Shown piece after piece: positions 63,184 to 64,000 of a stretch of DNA of 64,000 nucleotides. Location: contig CAJCCO010000107.1 in the NCBI GenBank assembly GCA_903960915.1, forward strand, positions 26,894-90,893, given 5' to 3'. How positions within the stretch are numbered: position 1 is the stretch's first letter; each line of letters begins with the position of its first letter. This stretch comes from an uncultured beta proteobacterium. Its GTDB lineage: Bacteria; Pseudomonadota; Gammaproteobacteria; Burkholderiales; Burkholderiaceae_C. The notes beneath the pieces are model-generated. The model did not search any database. It saw only the letters and a program-made list of their open reading frames with translations, and was not told the origin of the DNA. The position numbers and the translations under genes were made by a program.

Positions 63184-63271
63184 GGAAGCTTGGCAGAGTG
63201 GTCGATTGCACCGGTCTTGAAAACCGGCAAACCGAAAGGTTTCTAGGGTTCGAATCCCTAAGCTTCCGCCA
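63184..63271 (+). tRNA. tRNA-Ser (anticodon TGA)
   Basis: A complete cloverleaf can be drawn: acceptor GGAAGCT/AGCTTCC, anticodon stem CCGGT/ACCGG with loop CTTGAAA (anticodon TGA, reading UCA Ser codons), the long variable arm AACC-GAAA-GGTT typical of serine tRNAs, T-arm TAGGG-TTCGAAT-CCCTA, discriminator G and an encoded CCA. It starts 12 bases after ureG. tRNA-Ser genes are common integration sites. Confidence 0.97.
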
Positions 63272-63577
63272 AGAAGAAGCCCTAAGTGATTGATTTACTT
63301 ATGTTTTATTCTTTTGTATTTTTCAAAAGATACACTCAAAGATACACTTTTTATTCGCTTTTTTGCTTTAAAAATAGGCAAATTGCGTAGACTAGCATGT
63401 CAAAAGACTGAGGACAATAGCTCTCAGCATCACTTAACGAGTGCGTTCAGACTCAGACTGATTTGCATCAGCAAAAGAGTTACCTGATGCAACTGCAATT
63501 GCCAGTAGCACTCATCAATCAACAACACGTTTGCGCCCATGTGATTGTTGAATCTCACCTGCTGAACAAGTATCTTT
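63272..63577. other. AT-richer non-coding stretch after the tRNA gene
   Basis: Composition drops sharply toward AT compared with the urease genes. Two copies of aaagatacact lie at 63326-63348 with a 12-base period, and T-rich tracts flank them. I see no reliable gene. The ORF at 63463-63660 lacks family signals and overlaps the opposite-strand gene's end. The position after a tRNA suggests integrated DNA. Confidence 0.5.
63326..63348 (+). repeat. 12-base-period direct repeat near the tRNA gene
   Basis: AAAGATACACT occurs twice with one base between copies, about 55 bases after the tRNA 3' end. Short direct repeats like this sometimes mark recombinase arm sites beside an attachment site. This is only positional evidence. 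Confidence 0.45.
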
Positions 63578-64000
63578 TCAGCGCACCAACTTTTTCACAG
63601 TCTCATCATTTGCAAGCGGGTACAACTCTTTTTGTGTCTGAGCTACAGATTGCGCTGTAGCAGCGTCTTGAGCAGCAAGACTAGCTGAGCTACTGCTTGG
63701 TTGATTCAGGGGCGCTGCGTTGGATCTAGCTGTGTACGCAGATGGTTTAGGTGGCGACTGCTGCTTCTGAGGCTGAGCTGTCCTGGGCGATGCAGCTTTT
63801 TCTTTGCCCTTTGCAGCAGTCTTCTTTGGCTGAGCTTTTGGCTTTGGACTCGCAGGTAGCGTCACAGACACATGACGAACTGTCTTGGGACGAGCTGCTC
63901 GTTTGGGTTTCGTTGCAGCTTTCTGCGCTGCTGCTCGTGCCTGTTCTGCTCTCTCAGTCTCAATCGCTGCCCACACACTGTCACTGATCAGCTTCCACAG
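63578..64000 (-). CDS. Partial gene: Lys/Ala/Pro-rich C-terminal tail, unknown function
   Basis: The reverse-strand frame is open to the right window edge (…LWKLISDSVWAAIETERAEQARAAAQKAATKPKRAARPKTVRHVSV) and ends at 63578. About 141 residues are visible. The sequence begins with a helical stretch and continues as a low-complexity basic tail (KPKAQPKKTAAKGKEKAASPRTAQPQKQQSPPKP), then a Ser/Ala/Gln-rich end. The basic tail would suit a nucleic-acid-binding protein, possibly encoded by a mobile element beside the tRNA. I do not recognise the family, and the N-terminal domain is outside the window. Confidence 0.6.
   Translation of the reverse strand: MWKLISDSVWAAIETERAEQARAAAQKAATKPKRAARPKTVRHVSVTLPASPKPKAQPKKTAAKGKEKAASPRTAQPQKQQSPPKPSAYTARSNAAPLNQPSSSSASLAAQDAATAQSVAQTQKELYPLANDETVKKLVR

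Noticed and set aside
63463-63660. 65-residue forward ORF after the tRNA gene
   Set aside because: No family signal and no ribosome site, and it overlaps the end of the opposite-strand gene.

Overview
The window looks like a chromosomal segment of a betaproteobacterium of the order Burkholderiales, probably family Comamonadaceae (Rhodoferax/Polaromonas-like). The basis is the high GC content, a Bug/TctC-type binding protein, the RpfE/phosphoglycerate-mutase-like gene next to recJ, and the general protein style. Species-level placement is inference. Coding density is high. Clear non-coding stretches are short, apart from about 400 bp before ureA and about 300 bp after the tRNA gene.

Layout. 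(1) 1-8654 is core housekeeping: lolC (partial), an RpfE-like gene, recJ, RNase AM, a DMT transporter, yciO, a site-2 protease, trpS and a Sel1 protein. (2) 8664-17850 is an acid-sugar locus that I read as non-phosphorylating L-fucose catabolism: UxaA-type dehydratase, FAH-family hydrolase, a complete TRAP transporter and a DapA-type aldolase under a GntR regulator, with a divergent COG3618 lactonase and an SDR sugar dehydrogenase. (3) 17862-21815 holds an SDR, a ferredoxin-reductase-type protein, a Bug protein, a BrnT/BrnA-type toxin-antitoxin pair whose antitoxin has an in-frame stop, and an IS3 orfA scrap. (4) 21832-32452 is purine (urate) breakdown: cytochrome-type urate oxidase PuuD, XdhC, HIU hydrolase, a GntR regulator, PuuE, a UraD-AllC fusion, an M20 hydrolase, a PhyH-type dioxygenase and an NCS2 permease. 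It is followed by a lone ureD.

(5) 33460-38763 has an MFS exporter and phenylalanine/tyrosine catabolism (hpd, a VOC protein, fahA, phhA). (6) 38789-40493 has small conserved genes. (7) 40473-54040 is the most interesting part: a DeoR regulator and glpD lead into a Gfo/Idh/MocA protein, a family-1 sugar ABC transporter and a GH31 hydrolase. These converge on an aldo-keto reductase and an SsuD-like flavin monooxygenase, with a divergent GntR/UTRA regulator. The gene set matches the sulfoquinovose monooxygenase (sulfo-SMO) pathway described in Agrobacterium. Here it seems to be linked to glycerol use and to have a candidate NAD-dependent sulfoquinovosidase. (8) 54180-58120 has a small membrane protein, a UDP-glucose dehydrogenase plus UDP-glucuronate decarboxylase pair (UDP-xylose supply) and a CgeB-type glycosyltransferase. 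(9) 58530-63171 is the urease operon ureA-(small membrane protein)-ureBCEFG. Its ureD lies 25 kb away. (10) A tRNA-Ser(TGA) gene is followed by AT-richer DNA and a truncated Lys/Ala-rich gene, which looks like a possible island boundary.

The catabolic blocks fit an environmental heterotroph that uses plant- and algae-derived organic matter: sulfolipid sugar, fucose, purines and aromatic amino acids. Urease would recover nitrogen from the urea that purine breakdown can release.
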